From Kiritimatiellia bacterium (GTDB lineage Bacteria; Verrucomicrobiota; Kiritimatiellia; SLAD01): a stretch of DNA of 11,215 bases. Within the stretch, counting starts at the first letter, position 1. Every line of letters starts with the position of its first letter. Below are positions 1 through 7,195 of this stretch, one piece after another. The stretch is taken from contig SLCI01000205.1 in NCBI GenBank assembly GCA_007125875.1, positions 1 through 11,215 on the forward strand. Reading direction: 5' to 3'. Both the position numbers and the translations under genes were made by a program. The notes beneath the pieces were generated by a model. It searched no databases, was not told the DNA's origin, and saw nothing but the letters and a program-made list of their open reading frames with translations.

Positions 1-167
1 CGACCGTCCCCAGTGGCCTGCAACTCGTCGAAGAAGGCTTGCCATTCGGGCGCAACGCTGGAGCGGCTTCCTAAATAGCGTTCGTACTGCTCCTCCACAA
101 AGGGTGCATTCCCTGCGAACAAATAGGAATCCCGGATTTTATCCAGCCAAACATTTTTGGAAATCAT
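1..167 (-). CDS. sucA: 2-oxoglutarate dehydrogenase E1 component, N-terminal fragment
   Basis: This is the first 55 codons of a leftward gene that leaves the window at position 1. The family is the thiamine-diphosphate-dependent E1 subunit of the 2-oxoglutarate dehydrogenase complex, which decarboxylates 2-oxoglutarate and passes the succinyl group to the lipoyl arm of E2 in the citric acid cycle. The identification rests on the diagnostic N-terminal segment of bacterial SucA: a short lead (MISKNVWLDK), then DSYLFAGNAPFVEEQYERYL, then VAPEWQAFFDELQ, matching the usual 'S-Y-L-x-G-x-N-A-x-F-V-E-E-x-Y' E2-binding region. The catalytic domains lie outside. The ATG at 165-167 is the only plausible start: an upstream in-frame extension is not needed, and the overlapping ATG at about 184 runs into a stop at once. 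The ribosome binding site is weak (AGG about 11 nt upstream). Sibling cycle genes (fumC, sdhCAB) lie a few kb away on the other strand. Confidence 0.88.
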   Translation of the reverse strand, partial: MISKNVWLDKIRDSYLFAGNAPFVEEQYERYLGSRSSVAPEWQAFFDELQATGDG

Positions 168-219
168 GTCCAAATACCTGTCATCAAATTATTTTTCTGC
201 CCAACTATAAAAGCACTCC

Positions 220-240
220 ATCATAGCACGACATCTCGTG
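220..240 (-). promoter_or_regulatory. Candidate sucA extended -10 element with overlapping inverted repeat
   Basis: Reading leftward, TGCTATGAT (the TATGAT hexamer is 220-225) is a good extended -10 about 53 nt upstream of the sucA start codon. The -35 position is poor (TGAATT-like), which extended -10 promoters tolerate. Immediately upstream and sharing the TG is a perfect 5-bp inverted repeat, CACGA-catc-TCGTG on the plus strand (227-240), placed between -10 and -35 where a repressor could bind. Promoter and operator roles are inferred from position only. Confidence 0.35.
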
Positions 241-323
241 TAATTCAGCATAGAAACATCAGTTTGCGCAATTTAATTCCAGCAAAAGCGAACGCGGTGT
301 TGACGATTTTCCGTCGCACAGCC

Positions 324-1811
324 TCATCGTAAGATTTTGGGCATGGCTCGCTCGGGGCGACGTCCCTCGGCCAGGAAGTCGAGCGCCTGTGCGCGGCGGG
401 TCTCGTCTGGCGACAATTGTTGCTCCTGCGTGAGATACAGATACAAGTCCGTCAACAGATCCTCCAAGGCCAAGCTATGCGCGCGACCGACGCGCTGGAA
501 CAGCCAGACACTCCACCGCATGAAGGCCCGATACGGCGATGTATCGGTTTGAAGGATCAGCTCGATTGAGCGCGGGAAGTGCCGATGATTTGCCAATCGC
601 TCCCAGTAGGCGGCAAAGCAGGTGATACGGTGAAGCGCCTCCGACGAAAGCGTTTTGCTGTGCATCAATGCGTAAGGAGGTTCGGATGCAAACTGCATCT
701 CCCATTCCTCCAGATGGCGGTCAAGCGCAGTGCCGGGCAGATGCTTCAGCACGCCAAGCTGAATTTCCTGTGGACCCAACGCCCATAGACGGTCGAAACT
801 GGCTGCAATCGAACGCTCATCCTCGCCCGGCAAACCAGCAATCAAATCGACGTGAACATCGGCTCCAGCCACACGAATCAGATAGCTCAAGGCCGCTTCG
901 GCTTCCGTGATTCCGGGACGCCGAATCCGACGCGCCACCTCATGATTCAAGCTTTGCACGCCCACCTCGATATGGAGTTGCCCCACGGGCCACGCACAGA
1001 GGGCCGCTTGTAAGTCCTCATGATATTTTGCCTGCGGCGTGAATTCGAGATGCACGCGCAATCCCTGCTTCGCCCAAGGCAATAGTGCATTCAGAATAGC
1101 CGCCGCACGCGCCGGCTTGGCATTGAAGGTGCGATCAACAAAGCGTAACGTCCGTGCCCCGCGCTCGGCCAGTTGCTGGACTTCCATCAGCGTCGCTTCT
1201 AGCGGGAAGTTGCGCAGCGGCTCCACACCGCCCGATGTACAAAAATCGCATCGGTAAGGGCAACCGCGGGTGGTCTCGACATAGATATGCCGCGTCTGAA
1301 GATCTTTATCGGTATATAAATGGTACGGCAAGGCCAGCTGCCCAAGATCCGGTAAGGGCGCATAGATCACGCGCTCGACTGGTCGCTCGCCCGCCAACCA
1401 GCAGCGACAAAGATCACCAAATACGATTTCGGCCTCGCCGACGATCACCGTATCAATTAAATCAAAGGCGGGGAATTCGTGCGGCGCGGCCGAGACCTCC
1501 GGACCACCCAACACGATCACGAGTTCCGGCGATTGAGCACGCAGCAAGCGGACCAGCTCGACCGTGCGCTCCACGTTCCAGATATATACGCCCAGCGCAA
1601 CCACGCGCGGGCGATGCCGCAGGATGCGCTCTACGGCCGCACTGGGGGACAAGCGCATTTCAAATTCGTACCAAGCCGGCTTCGGCACATCGTTGTCGAG
1701 ATTAGCCACAAGCCAACGCAGCCCTAACGCAGTGTGCGTGTATCGCGCACAATAGGTGGCCAGCACGAGTGGCGCGTGGGCGACTTTCTCTGCATCCGCC
1801 TCACAGATCAT
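324..1811 (-). CDS. B12-binding domain radical SAM protein, substrate unknown
   Basis: This 495-aa enzyme has three parts. Residues about 12-145 form a Rossmann-like cobalamin-binding domain, with the RYTHTALGLR segment near residue 23 that replaces the classic DxHxxG in many radical SAM B12 proteins, and LGGPEVS at 101-107. Residues about 174-360 form the radical SAM core with the [4Fe-4S] cluster motif CPYRCDFC (C184, C188, C191), EVGVQS at 282-287 and GLPGED at 326-331. Residues about 365-495 form a helical C-terminal region resembling the DUF4080 extension found on this subfamily. Family members cleave S-adenosylmethionine reductively, and some methylate unactivated carbons via methylcobalamin; the substrate of this subgroup is not known to me. 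The start ATG (1809-1811) has only a weak ribosome site (GGATAAG). The upstream ATGs at about 1825-1830 are out of frame. The gene sits alone between a tRNA and sucA, all leftward, so context gives no pathway. Confidence 0.85.
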   Translation of the reverse strand: MICEADAEKVAHAPLVLATYCARYTHTALGLRWLVANLDNDVPKPAWYEFEMRLSPSAAVERILRHRPRVVALGVYIWNVERTVELVRLLRAQSPELVIVLGGPEVSAAPHEFPAFDLIDTVIVGEAEIVFGDLCRCWLAGERPVERVIYAPLPDLGQLALPYHLYTDKDLQTRHIYVETTRGCPYRCDFCTSGGVEPLRNFPLEATLMEVQQLAERGARTLRFVDRTFNAKPARAAAILNALLPWAKQGLRVHLEFTPQAKYHEDLQAALCAWPVGQLHIEVGVQSLNHEVARRIRRPGITEAEAALSYLIRVAGADVHVDLIAGLPGEDERSIAASFDRLWALGPQEIQLGVLKHLPGTALDRHLEEWEMQFASEPPYALMHSKTLSSEALHRITCFAAYWERLANHRHFPRSIELILQTDTSPYRAFMRWSVWLFQRVGRAHSLALEDLLTDLYLYLTQEQQLSPDETRRAQALDFLAEGRRPERAMPKILR

Positions 1812-1872
1812 GGCTTATCCGCATATACATATGAGTCGTTCGTCGGAGGTGGCGTGAGCACGAGGCATGGTT

Positions 1873-1896
1873 AGTCAATGGCGCCCGCAGTCAATG
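1873..1896. repeat. Direct repeat AGTCAATG, two copies
   Basis: AGTCAATG occurs at 1873-1880 and again at 1889-1896, exactly 16 bp start to start, in the 97-nt gap between the tRNA 3' end and the radical SAM start. No intrinsic terminator is visible in this gap. A pair of directly repeated octamers upstream of a gene could be a regulator's half-sites, but chance duplication is also possible. Confidence 0.4.
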
Positions 1897-1908
1897 CCCA
1901 CGCAAGGC

Positions 1909-1994
1909 TGGTGCCCGGGGCGGGAGTCGAACCCGCACGACCTTACGGTCGACAGATTTTAAGTCTGTTGCGTCTGCCATTCCGCCACCCGGGC
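1909..1994 (-). tRNA. tRNA-Leu (anticodon UAA)
   Basis: This is a complete class II tRNA of 86 nt including an encoded CCA end (1909-1911). The acceptor stem GCCCGGG pairs perfectly with CCCGGGC. The anticodon stem ACAGA/TCTGT encloses loop CTTAAAA, giving anticodon TAA at 1959-1961. The long variable arm CGACC-gtaa-GGTCG is a perfect 5-bp hairpin, as expected of leucine tRNAs. The T stem is GCGGG/CCCGC around TTCGACT. The discriminator base is A, the identity base for leucine tRNAs. It reads UUA and UUG codons. Confidence 0.97.
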
Positions 1995-2003
1995 GCCACG
2001 TTC

Positions 2004-2031
2004 ATAATACGCAAATGCGGCGCGCGGTCTA
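2004..2031 (-). promoter_or_regulatory. tRNA-Leu promoter
   Basis: Reading leftward, TAGACC (2026-2031, near the TTGACA consensus) is separated by 16 bp from TATTAT (2004-2009), followed by a short GC-rich stretch and then the tRNA 5' end at 1994. The predicted start point is within a few bases of the mature tRNA 5' end. The fit to a sigma-70-type stable-RNA promoter is good. Confidence 0.65.
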
Positions 2032-2050
2032 CAGGTTAATCGGATACAAC

Positions 2051-2068
2051 GACAGGATTTCGCCTGTC
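2051..2068. repeat. Perfect 6-bp inverted repeat between tRNA and fumC
   Basis: GACAGG-atttcg-CCTGTC is a perfect dyad with a 6-nt loop. It lies about 55-70 bp upstream of the predicted tRNA start point and about 180 bp upstream of fumC. No T-tract follows on either strand, so it is not an intrinsic terminator. It may be an operator or simply a chance hairpin. I see no gene in the remaining 2069-2248 stretch and no convincing promoter hexamer pair for fumC; TATATT at about 2198 is the best -10 candidate. Confidence 0.4.
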
Positions 2069-2248
2069 ACCCCCCTTTCACAACAGGACCCCAGCACGAA
2101 AAGCCGATCGCTCAGGGTTGTGCGGATGAGGTGCTGCGTGGAATCCCCGATGGCGAGGGCTACGGCTTTCAGCTTTATTACGGACCGGCTTTCGCTATAT
2201 TGAAGTCTTCATTTGAAACGTTGGTTATTCTCTTTAAGGAGCAATTTC

Positions 2249-3628
2249 ATGAGAAAAGAAAAAGATTCGCTGGGCGAACTCGATGTGCCCGATAATGTCA
2301 TGTATGGCATCCACACCTGTCGCTCTCTGGAGAATTTCAGTGGCGCGGGCGAACCTATTCCAATCGAAATCGTGTACGGCATGGTGCGGCTCAAATGGGC
2401 TTGCGCCAAAGCCAACAACGAACTCGGCCTGCTGAACGACGAGAAGACAGGCGCCATCACCAGCGCGTGTGAAAAGATTTTGGCCGGCGGATACGATGAC
2501 CAATTTCCGGTCGATGTATTTCAGGCGGGCTCGGGTACGTCCTCAAATATGAACGTTAATGAGGTCATCGGCAATCTGGCAGCCACCGAGCTGGGCGGCA
2601 AAGCGGGCGATCGGCACTTGGTACATCCCAACGACGACGTGAACAAGGGGCAATCCACCAACAACATTTTCCCCTCCGCGATTCGGGTGGCGGCGGCCAC
2701 GCTGACTCCGCCTCTCAAAGAAGCACTGCAGCGATTGATCGACGAGCTGAACAAACAGGCGGAGGCCAACAAGGATATCATTCGTAGCGGACGCACGCAC
2801 CTGCAGGATGCGGTACCCGAGATGATGGGGCAGGCTTTCGCTGCCTGGGCCCATGCGCTAACCAAAGATGTGCGCCGCCTCGACGCTGCCTACGAGCGCA
2901 TCCTTGAGATCGGCGCTGGCGGAAACGCCATCGGCACCGGCGTAAACACCAAGAAAGCCTTCCGCCCCACGATTGCGAAAGCCTTGAGTGAGATCACCGG
3001 CGCACCTTATCGTGCACCGGAAAACGGCATCGAGATCACGCAATACCTGACCGATATGGCCGACATATCTTCCGTATTGCGCATGATCGCAATGGATATC
3101 GGCAAACTATGCAACGACCTGCGCTTGCTTGCATCGGGCCCGAACACCGGGCTGTCTGAAATCGTTTTGCCCGCCGTTGAGCCGGGCTCCTCGATCATGC
3201 CGGGCAAGATCAACCCCAGCATTTGTGAGGCCGCCAACATGGCCTGCATCCAGGTCATGGGTAACGACCAAGCCGTCCAGCTAGCCGCCGGCGCAGGCCA
3301 ACTGGAGCTCAACACGCACATGCCGGTGACCGGATACAACCTCGTACGCTCGTTTAACATACTGACGCGTACCGCCATCATGCTGGCCGACAAGTGCATT
3401 GGCGGCATACAGGTGGATCGCGAACGCTGCCTCAAATACTTCGAGAGCAGTGGCGGTTTGGGCACCGTCCTAAACCCGAAACTGGGTTACGACAAGGTGG
3501 CCGAGCTGGTCAAAGAGTCGCTGCGCACGAAGAAGCCGGCCAAAGAGTTGGTGATCGAAAAAGGCATTATGACCGAGGAAGAGTTCGAGCGGCTAGTGTC
3601 GAAATCGACCGAGCCGAACCTCGACTAG
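2249..3628 (+). CDS. fumC: Class II fumarate hydratase
   Basis: This 459-aa soluble enzyme of the fumarase/aspartase superfamily interconverts fumarate and malate. The start is the ATG at 2249, set by an AAGGAG site at 2236-2241 with 7-nt spacing; the in-frame ATG at 2213 would add 12 unneeded residues. Superfamily signature GSSIMPGKIN lies at 313-322 (catalytic Ser314, Lys320, Asn322). HPND is at 126-129 and GRTHLQDA at 181-188, with the general-base-type His184 equivalent to E. coli FumC His188. GSGTSSNMN is at 94-102. His in HPNDD and THLQ, and Gly in MPGK, favour fumarase; aspartases usually have NPND, TQLQ and MPAK. Some stretches (GIHT near the N-terminus, QFPVDV, LRLLASGP) do recall aspartase, so this is a divergent fumarase. 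Oddity: the usual STND/SSND motif reads STNN (Asn139 for Asp). It is a single-gene unit with its own terminator, directly upstream of sdhCAB, whose product fumarate it would consume. Confidence 0.86.
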   Translation: MRKEKDSLGELDVPDNVMYGIHTCRSLENFSGAGEPIPIEIVYGMVRLKWACAKANNELGLLNDEKTGAITSACEKILAGGYDDQFPVDVFQAGSGTSSNMNVNEVIGNLAATELGGKAGDRHLVHPNDDVNKGQSTNNIFPSAIRVAAATLTPPLKEALQRLIDELNKQAEANKDIIRSGRTHLQDAVPEMMGQAFAAWAHALTKDVRRLDAAYERILEIGAGGNAIGTGVNTKKAFRPTIAKALSEITGAPYRAPENGIEITQYLTDMADISSVLRMIAMDIGKLCNDLRLLASGPNTGLSEIVLPAVEPGSSIMPGKINPSICEAANMACIQVMGNDQAVQLAAGAGQLELNTHMPVTGYNLVRSFNILTRTAIMLADKCIGGIQVDRERCLKYFESSGGLGTVLNPKLGYDKVAELVKESLRTKKPAKELVIEKGIMTEEEFERLVSKSTEPNLD

Positions 3629-3637
3629 CCCGGTTGG

Positions 3638-3670
3638 GCACCGGGGCACCCCCAGCCCCGGTGCTCTTTT
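3638..3670 (+). terminator. Intrinsic terminator of fumC
   Basis: A perfect 10-bp GC-rich stem, GCACCGGGGC (3638-3647) with GCCCCGGTGC (3655-3664), encloses a 7-nt loop and is followed by TCTTTT. It starts 9 nt after the fumC stop codon and separates fumC from the sdh promoter. Confidence 0.93.
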
Positions 3671-3745
3671 GGGCGGTCATTGCGTGAAGAATGATTTTGC
3701 TGCGTTCAACTCGGCACACAACGCACCTGAACACGAGAAATCAAT

Positions 3746-3773
3746 TTGAAAGCGTGCCAAGATGAGGCATACT
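3746..3773 (+). promoter_or_regulatory. Candidate sdhCAB promoter
   Basis: TTGAAA (3746-3751, five of six consensus bases) is followed after 16 bp by CATACT (3768-3773, four of six). The predicted start point is near 3780, giving a leader of about 24 nt before the sdhC ATG. It lies downstream of the fumC terminator, so sdhCAB is probably transcribed on its own. No operator palindrome is evident. Confidence 0.55.
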
Positions 3774-3803
3774 TAAGGGCGAATCACTAAAAGAGAGATA
3801 CGT

Positions 3804-4523
3804 ATGAGTGTAATTTCAATCTGGAACTCAACCATCGGCAAAAAGGTGGTTATGGCGATAACGGGCATCGGTCTGATGCTGTTTTTGGTCGTGCATTTAG
3901 CGGGTAACCTTTTGCTGTTTGTGCCGGACGAAGGCCAAGCATTTAATCAGTACGGTGCGGCGCTGAAAAGTATGGGCCCGTTCCTTTATGTCATTCGAGG
4001 CGGCCTGCTAGCCTTTTTCTTGTTCCACATCTTCGCGGCCATACAGGTGTACACCAGTAAGAAGCGAGCGCGTTCCGGTCGCTATGCGGTGGAAACGTCC
4101 AAGGGCGGCCCCAGCAAGATGACCGTGGCCTCCAAATCCATGATCGTGACCGGCGCGGTCCTGTTAATTTTTGTTCCGCTTCATATCTACATGTTCGGCA
4201 TGAACAAAGGTGCCCCACCCCCCATGGTCATGATTGATGGCAACGAGATCAAAGACATCTATTCAATGGTGGCCACATCCTTTAATCAATTGGGCATCGT
4301 TGTTTTTTACGTCGCCACGATGCTCTTCCTCGGGTTCCATTTGCGACACGGTTTTTGGAGCGCGCTGCAATCGCTCGGCGCGATGAGTCCGCGCTGGACA
4401 CCAGCCATTTACACGGCGGGATTCGTATTCGCTTTCTTGTTGGCAGGTGGCTTTGTGGTACTGCCGGTTTATTTCTACTTCTTTATTGATGCACCCGTAG
4501 CGAGTGCAGGAGGTGCACTGTGA
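3804..4523 (+). CDS. sdhC: Succinate dehydrogenase cytochrome b subunit, type B (five-helix, di-haem)
   Basis: This 239-aa membrane anchor of complex II passes electrons from the SdhB clusters to quinone. Five hydrophobic helices are visible at about 16-40, 58-83, 110-133, 160-186 and 202-227. Four helix histidines, H31 (VVHLAGN), H75 (FHIF), H127 (PLHIYMF) and H179 (GFHLRHG), match the spacing pattern of the four axial ligands of the two haems b in Bacillus subtilis SdhC, so this is the single-subunit anchor and no sdhD is needed. Type B anchors are known mainly with menaquinone as partner, although the direction of catalysis cannot be read from sequence. The start ATG is preceded by a modest AGAGAG site. 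The last four bases (GTGA, 4520-4523) overlap the sdhA start, indicating coupled translation. Confidence 0.93.
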   Translation: MSVISIWNSTIGKKVVMAITGIGLMLFLVVHLAGNLLLFVPDEGQAFNQYGAALKSMGPFLYVIRGGLLAFFLFHIFAAIQVYTSKKRARSGRYAVETSKGGPSKMTVASKSMIVTGAVLLIFVPLHIYMFGMNKGAPPPMVMIDGNEIKDIYSMVATSFNQLGIVVFYVATMLFLGFHLRHGFWSALQSLGAMSPRWTPAIYTAGFVFAFLLAGGFVVLPVYFYFFIDAPVASAGGAL

Positions 4524-6448
4524 TAGCTGATAAGTCGATCCTTGATTCAAAAATTCCTGAAGGCCCCATTCAAGAGAAATGGGCAAATCACAAAGCATCT
4601 GTGAAGTTGGTCAATCCGGCCAATAAGCGGAAATACACCGTGATCGTGGTCGGCACCGGCTTGGCCGGTGGCGCTGCGGCCGCAACGATGGGCGAACTTG
4701 GCTACAATGTCTTGAATTTCTGTATTCAGGATTCGCCGCGCCGCGCCCACAGCGTAGCCGCGCAAGGCGGCATCAATGCCGCCAAAAACTATCAGAACGA
4801 CGGCGATAGTGCTTGGCGCCTTTTCTACGACACCATCAAAGGTGGCGACTACCGCGCCCGCGAAGCGAACGTCTACCGACTCGCCGAGCTCAGTACCAGC
4901 ATCATTGATCAAAGCGTGGCCGCAGGCGTTCCGTTCGCGCGCGAATACGGCGGCACACTGGCGAACCGGTCCTTTGGCGGGGCACAGGTATCGCGTACCT
5001 TTTACGCCCGGGGCCAAACGGGACAGCAATTGCTACTCGGCGCATATAGTGCGCTGATGCGACAAGTCGACAGTGGCCGCGTGAAACTGTTTCCGCGCCG
5101 GGAAATGCTGGATGTGGTCAAGGTTGAAGGCCGCGCCCGCGGAATTGTGTGTCGCAACCTGGTGACCGGCGAACTCGAAAAGTATGCTGCCGACGCCGTA
5201 TGCGTTGCGACGGGCGGTTACTCCACCGTCTTTTTCCTTTCCACCATGGCGGTTAACTGTAACGCCACTGCGATCTGGCGCTGCTACAAGCAAGGCGCGC
5301 TGTTTGGCAATCCCTGCTTTACGCAGATCCATCCCACCTGCTTGCCCCAGGCGGGCGATGATCAGTCCAAGTTAACGCTGATGAGCGAGAGCTTGCGTAA
5401 TGACGGACGCGTTTGGGTGCCGAAAAAGAAGAAGGACGATCGGCGACCGCAGGATATTCCGGAAGATGAGCGCGATTATTTCCTTGAGCGCAAGTATCCG
5501 GCCTTCGGCAATCTGGCGCCACGCGATATTTCCTCGCGGGCCGCGAAAGAAGTGTGCGATGCCGGCTACGGCGTCGGCCCGACCGGCTTCTCCGTCTACC
5601 TTGATTTTGGCGAAGCGATTGGTCGTCTGGGCGAGAACGTGATTCGCGAGCGGTACGGCAATCTATTCTCGATGTATCACGAAATCACCGATGAGAACCC
5701 CTATGAACAGCCGATGCGGATTTATCCCGCTCCGCACTACACGATGGGCGGTCTTTGGGTCGATTACAACCTGATGACCACGATCCCTGGCCTGTACGCG
5801 CTAGGCGAGGCCAACTTCTCCGATCATGGCGCCAATCGTCTCGGCGCCAGTGCCTTGATGCAAGGATTGGCCGACGGCTACTTTGTGATCCCGTCCACGA
5901 TCAGCGACTTCCTCGCCGAGCATCGGCCGGACGGTCTAAACACAACACACGAGGCCTTCACAGAAATAGAGCAGAAGGTGGCCGATCAAACCAAACAGTT
6001 GCTCGGCATCAACGGATCGAAGACCGTACGCGAGTATCACTGGGAACTCGGCCGCATCATGTGGGAACGCGTGGGTATGGCGCGTAATGATGAGGGCCTG
6101 AAAAAGGCGATTACTGACATTCAAGCCCTGCGTACCGATTATTGGAAGAACGTCAAAGTTGGTGGTGAAGGCCAGGAGCTCAACAAGAACCTCGAGTTCG
6201 CCGGCCGGGTTGCCGACTTCCTCGAACTGGGCGAACTGATGGCACGGGACGCCTTGACGCGTGAAGAGTCGTGCGGTGGCCACTTCCGTGAAGAACACCA
6301 AACCGATGACGGTGAAGCAAAACGTGACGATGAGCGTTTCTGTCACGTGGCCGCATGGGAGTACAAAGGTGATAACGAGACACCGGCTCGCCACGAAGAG
6401 AACCTAACTTTTGACAACGCAAAACTGACGCAGCGGAGCTATAAATAA
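4520..6448 (+). CDS. sdhA: Succinate dehydrogenase flavoprotein subunit
   Basis: This 642-aa catalytic subunit oxidises succinate to fumarate with covalently bound FAD on the cytoplasmic face. Visible motifs are the dinucleotide-binding GTGLAG (45-50), the FAD-attachment region HSVAAQGG (His77), the substrate region HPT (271-273), RDISSRA (Arg335 region), PAPHYTMGG (His406) and the capping-domain/FAD motif GANRLG (437-442). The protein carries an N-terminal lead of about 38 residues with LDSKIPEGPI before the FAD fold, characteristic of the long type B flavoproteins (about 640 aa), against about 590 aa in E. coli and Bacillus. The start is GTG at 4520, supported by a strong AGGAGG at 4508-4513 with 6-nt spacing; this GTG overlaps the sdhC stop. 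Its TAA stop shares one base with the sdhB ATG. The relative fumarate reductase (FrdA) shares all these motifs; the nearby fumC and sucA favour an oxidative role. Confidence 0.95.
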   Translation: MIADKSILDSKIPEGPIQEKWANHKASVKLVNPANKRKYTVIVVGTGLAGGAAAATMGELGYNVLNFCIQDSPRRAHSVAAQGGINAAKNYQNDGDSAWRLFYDTIKGGDYRAREANVYRLAELSTSIIDQSVAAGVPFAREYGGTLANRSFGGAQVSRTFYARGQTGQQLLLGAYSALMRQVDSGRVKLFPRREMLDVVKVEGRARGIVCRNLVTGELEKYAADAVCVATGGYSTVFFLSTMAVNCNATAIWRCYKQGALFGNPCFTQIHPTCLPQAGDDQSKLTLMSESLRNDGRVWVPKKKKDDRRPQDIPEDERDYFLERKYPAFGNLAPRDISSRAAKEVCDAGYGVGPTGFSVYLDFGEAIGRLGENVIRERYGNLFSMYHEITDENPYEQPMRIYPAPHYTMGGLWVDYNLMTTIPGLYALGEANFSDHGANRLGASALMQGLADGYFVIPSTISDFLAEHRPDGLNTTHEAFTEIEQKVADQTKQLLGINGSKTVREYHWELGRIMWERVGMARNDEGLKKAITDIQALRTDYWKNVKVGGEGQELNKNLEFAGRVADFLELGELMARDALTREESCGGHFREEHQTDDGEAKRDDERFCHVAAWEYKGDNETPARHEENLTFDNAKLTQRSYK

Positions 6449-7194
6449 TGAAGGTGAATGTAAAAGTCTGGCGCCAGGAAAACAAGGATGCTCAGGGTCG
6501 TTTTGAGACCTATGAGGTCGTTAACCTGATTCCTGAAATGTCGTTTTTGGAAATGCTCGATACACTGAATGAGCAGCTATTGAAACGAGGCGAACGCCCC
6601 GTTGAATTCGACAGCGACTGCCGCGAAGGGATTTGCGGAACCTGCGGATTGGTCATCGACGGCATGGCACACGGACCGAAGCGCGCCTGCACAACCTGTG
6701 AATTGCGGATGCGTAACTTCAATGATGGCAGCACCATCACCGTCGAACCCTTCCGCGCACAAGGGTTCCCCGTATTGCGCGACCTCGTTGTTGATCGCTC
6801 GGCATTCGACCGCATTATTTCAGCGGGCGGCTATGTTTCAGTCAACAGCGGTTCCGCGCCCGACGCGAATGCGATTCCGATTCCCAAGGATATCGCTGAA
6901 CGGGCAATGGATTCGGCTGCTTGCATCGGCTGCGGTGCCTGTGTCGCCGCCTGCCCCAATGCATCTGCGTCCCTTTTCGTCGGCGCCAAGATCACGCAGT
7001 TTTCGTTGCTGCCGCAAGGACAAGCCGAGCGTCACAAACGAGCGGTACGCATGATCGAGACCATGGACAACGAAGGCTTCGGCAACTGCTCGAATCACGC
7101 CGAGTGCGAAGCCGCATGCCCGAAGAACATCTCGATCGACAACATCGCCCGTATGCGCCGCGAGTACATGAAGGGCAGCCTCAAAGCGGTCTGA
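6448..7194 (+). CDS. sdhB: Succinate dehydrogenase iron-sulfur subunit
   Basis: This 248-aa electron-transfer subunit relays electrons from SdhA to the haems of SdhC. The N-terminal ferredoxin-like domain has C58, C63 and C66 (CREGICGTC), with C81 or C84 as fourth ligand for [2Fe-2S]. The C-terminal domain carries CIGCGACVAACP (C159, C162, C165, C169) and CSNHAECEAACP (C214, C220, C224). By analogy with E. coli SdhB, C159/C162/C165/C224 hold [4Fe-4S] and C169/C214/C220 hold the [3Fe-4S] next to the quinone site. The ATG overlaps the sdhA TAA by one base (TAATG), and GGAG at 6435-6438 serves as ribosome site. It is the last gene of the operon. No hairpin with a T-tract follows it; the first structure downstream is the heptad array. 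Confidence 0.95.
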   Translation: MKVNVKVWRQENKDAQGRFETYEVVNLIPEMSFLEMLDTLNEQLLKRGERPVEFDSDCREGICGTCGLVIDGMAHGPKRACTTCELRMRNFNDGSTITVEPFRAQGFPVLRDLVVDRSAFDRIISAGGYVSVNSGSAPDANAIPIPKDIAERAMDSAACIGCGACVAACPNASASLFVGAKITQFSLLPQGQAERHKRAVRMIETMDNEGFGNCSNHAECEAACPKNISIDNIARMRREYMKGSLKAV

Positions 7195-7195
7195 C

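Noticed and set aside
297..319. Terminator hairpin after the radical SAM gene (GACG-attttc-CGTC with flanking GTG/CAC)
   Set aside because: The stem is short and interrupted, and there is no T-run on the minus strand.
1154..1705. 183-codon plus-strand frame opposite the radical SAM gene
   Set aside because: Arg/Pro/Ala-rich composition is typical of an antisense shadow, and the minus-strand gene has clear catalytic motifs.
2213..2248. Longer fumC starting at the ATG at 2213
   Set aside because: The AAGGAG at 2236-2241 sits ideally for the ATG at 2249, and the extra 12 residues are unlike the family N-terminus.
3007..3465. 152-codon open frame on the minus strand within fumC
   Set aside because: It is antisense to the catalytic region of fumC and has no recognisable domain.
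2249..3628. Aspartate ammonia-lyase instead of fumarase
   Set aside because: HPND, THLQDA and MPGK are the fumarase forms of the three active-site motifs; the aspartase forms (NPND, TQLQ, MPAK) are absent. Kept as an alternative in the text only.
5936..6394. 152-codon open frame on the minus strand within sdhA
   Set aside because: It lies wholly inside a well-identified sdhA, has no family features and no ribosome site; it is a by-product of codon bias.
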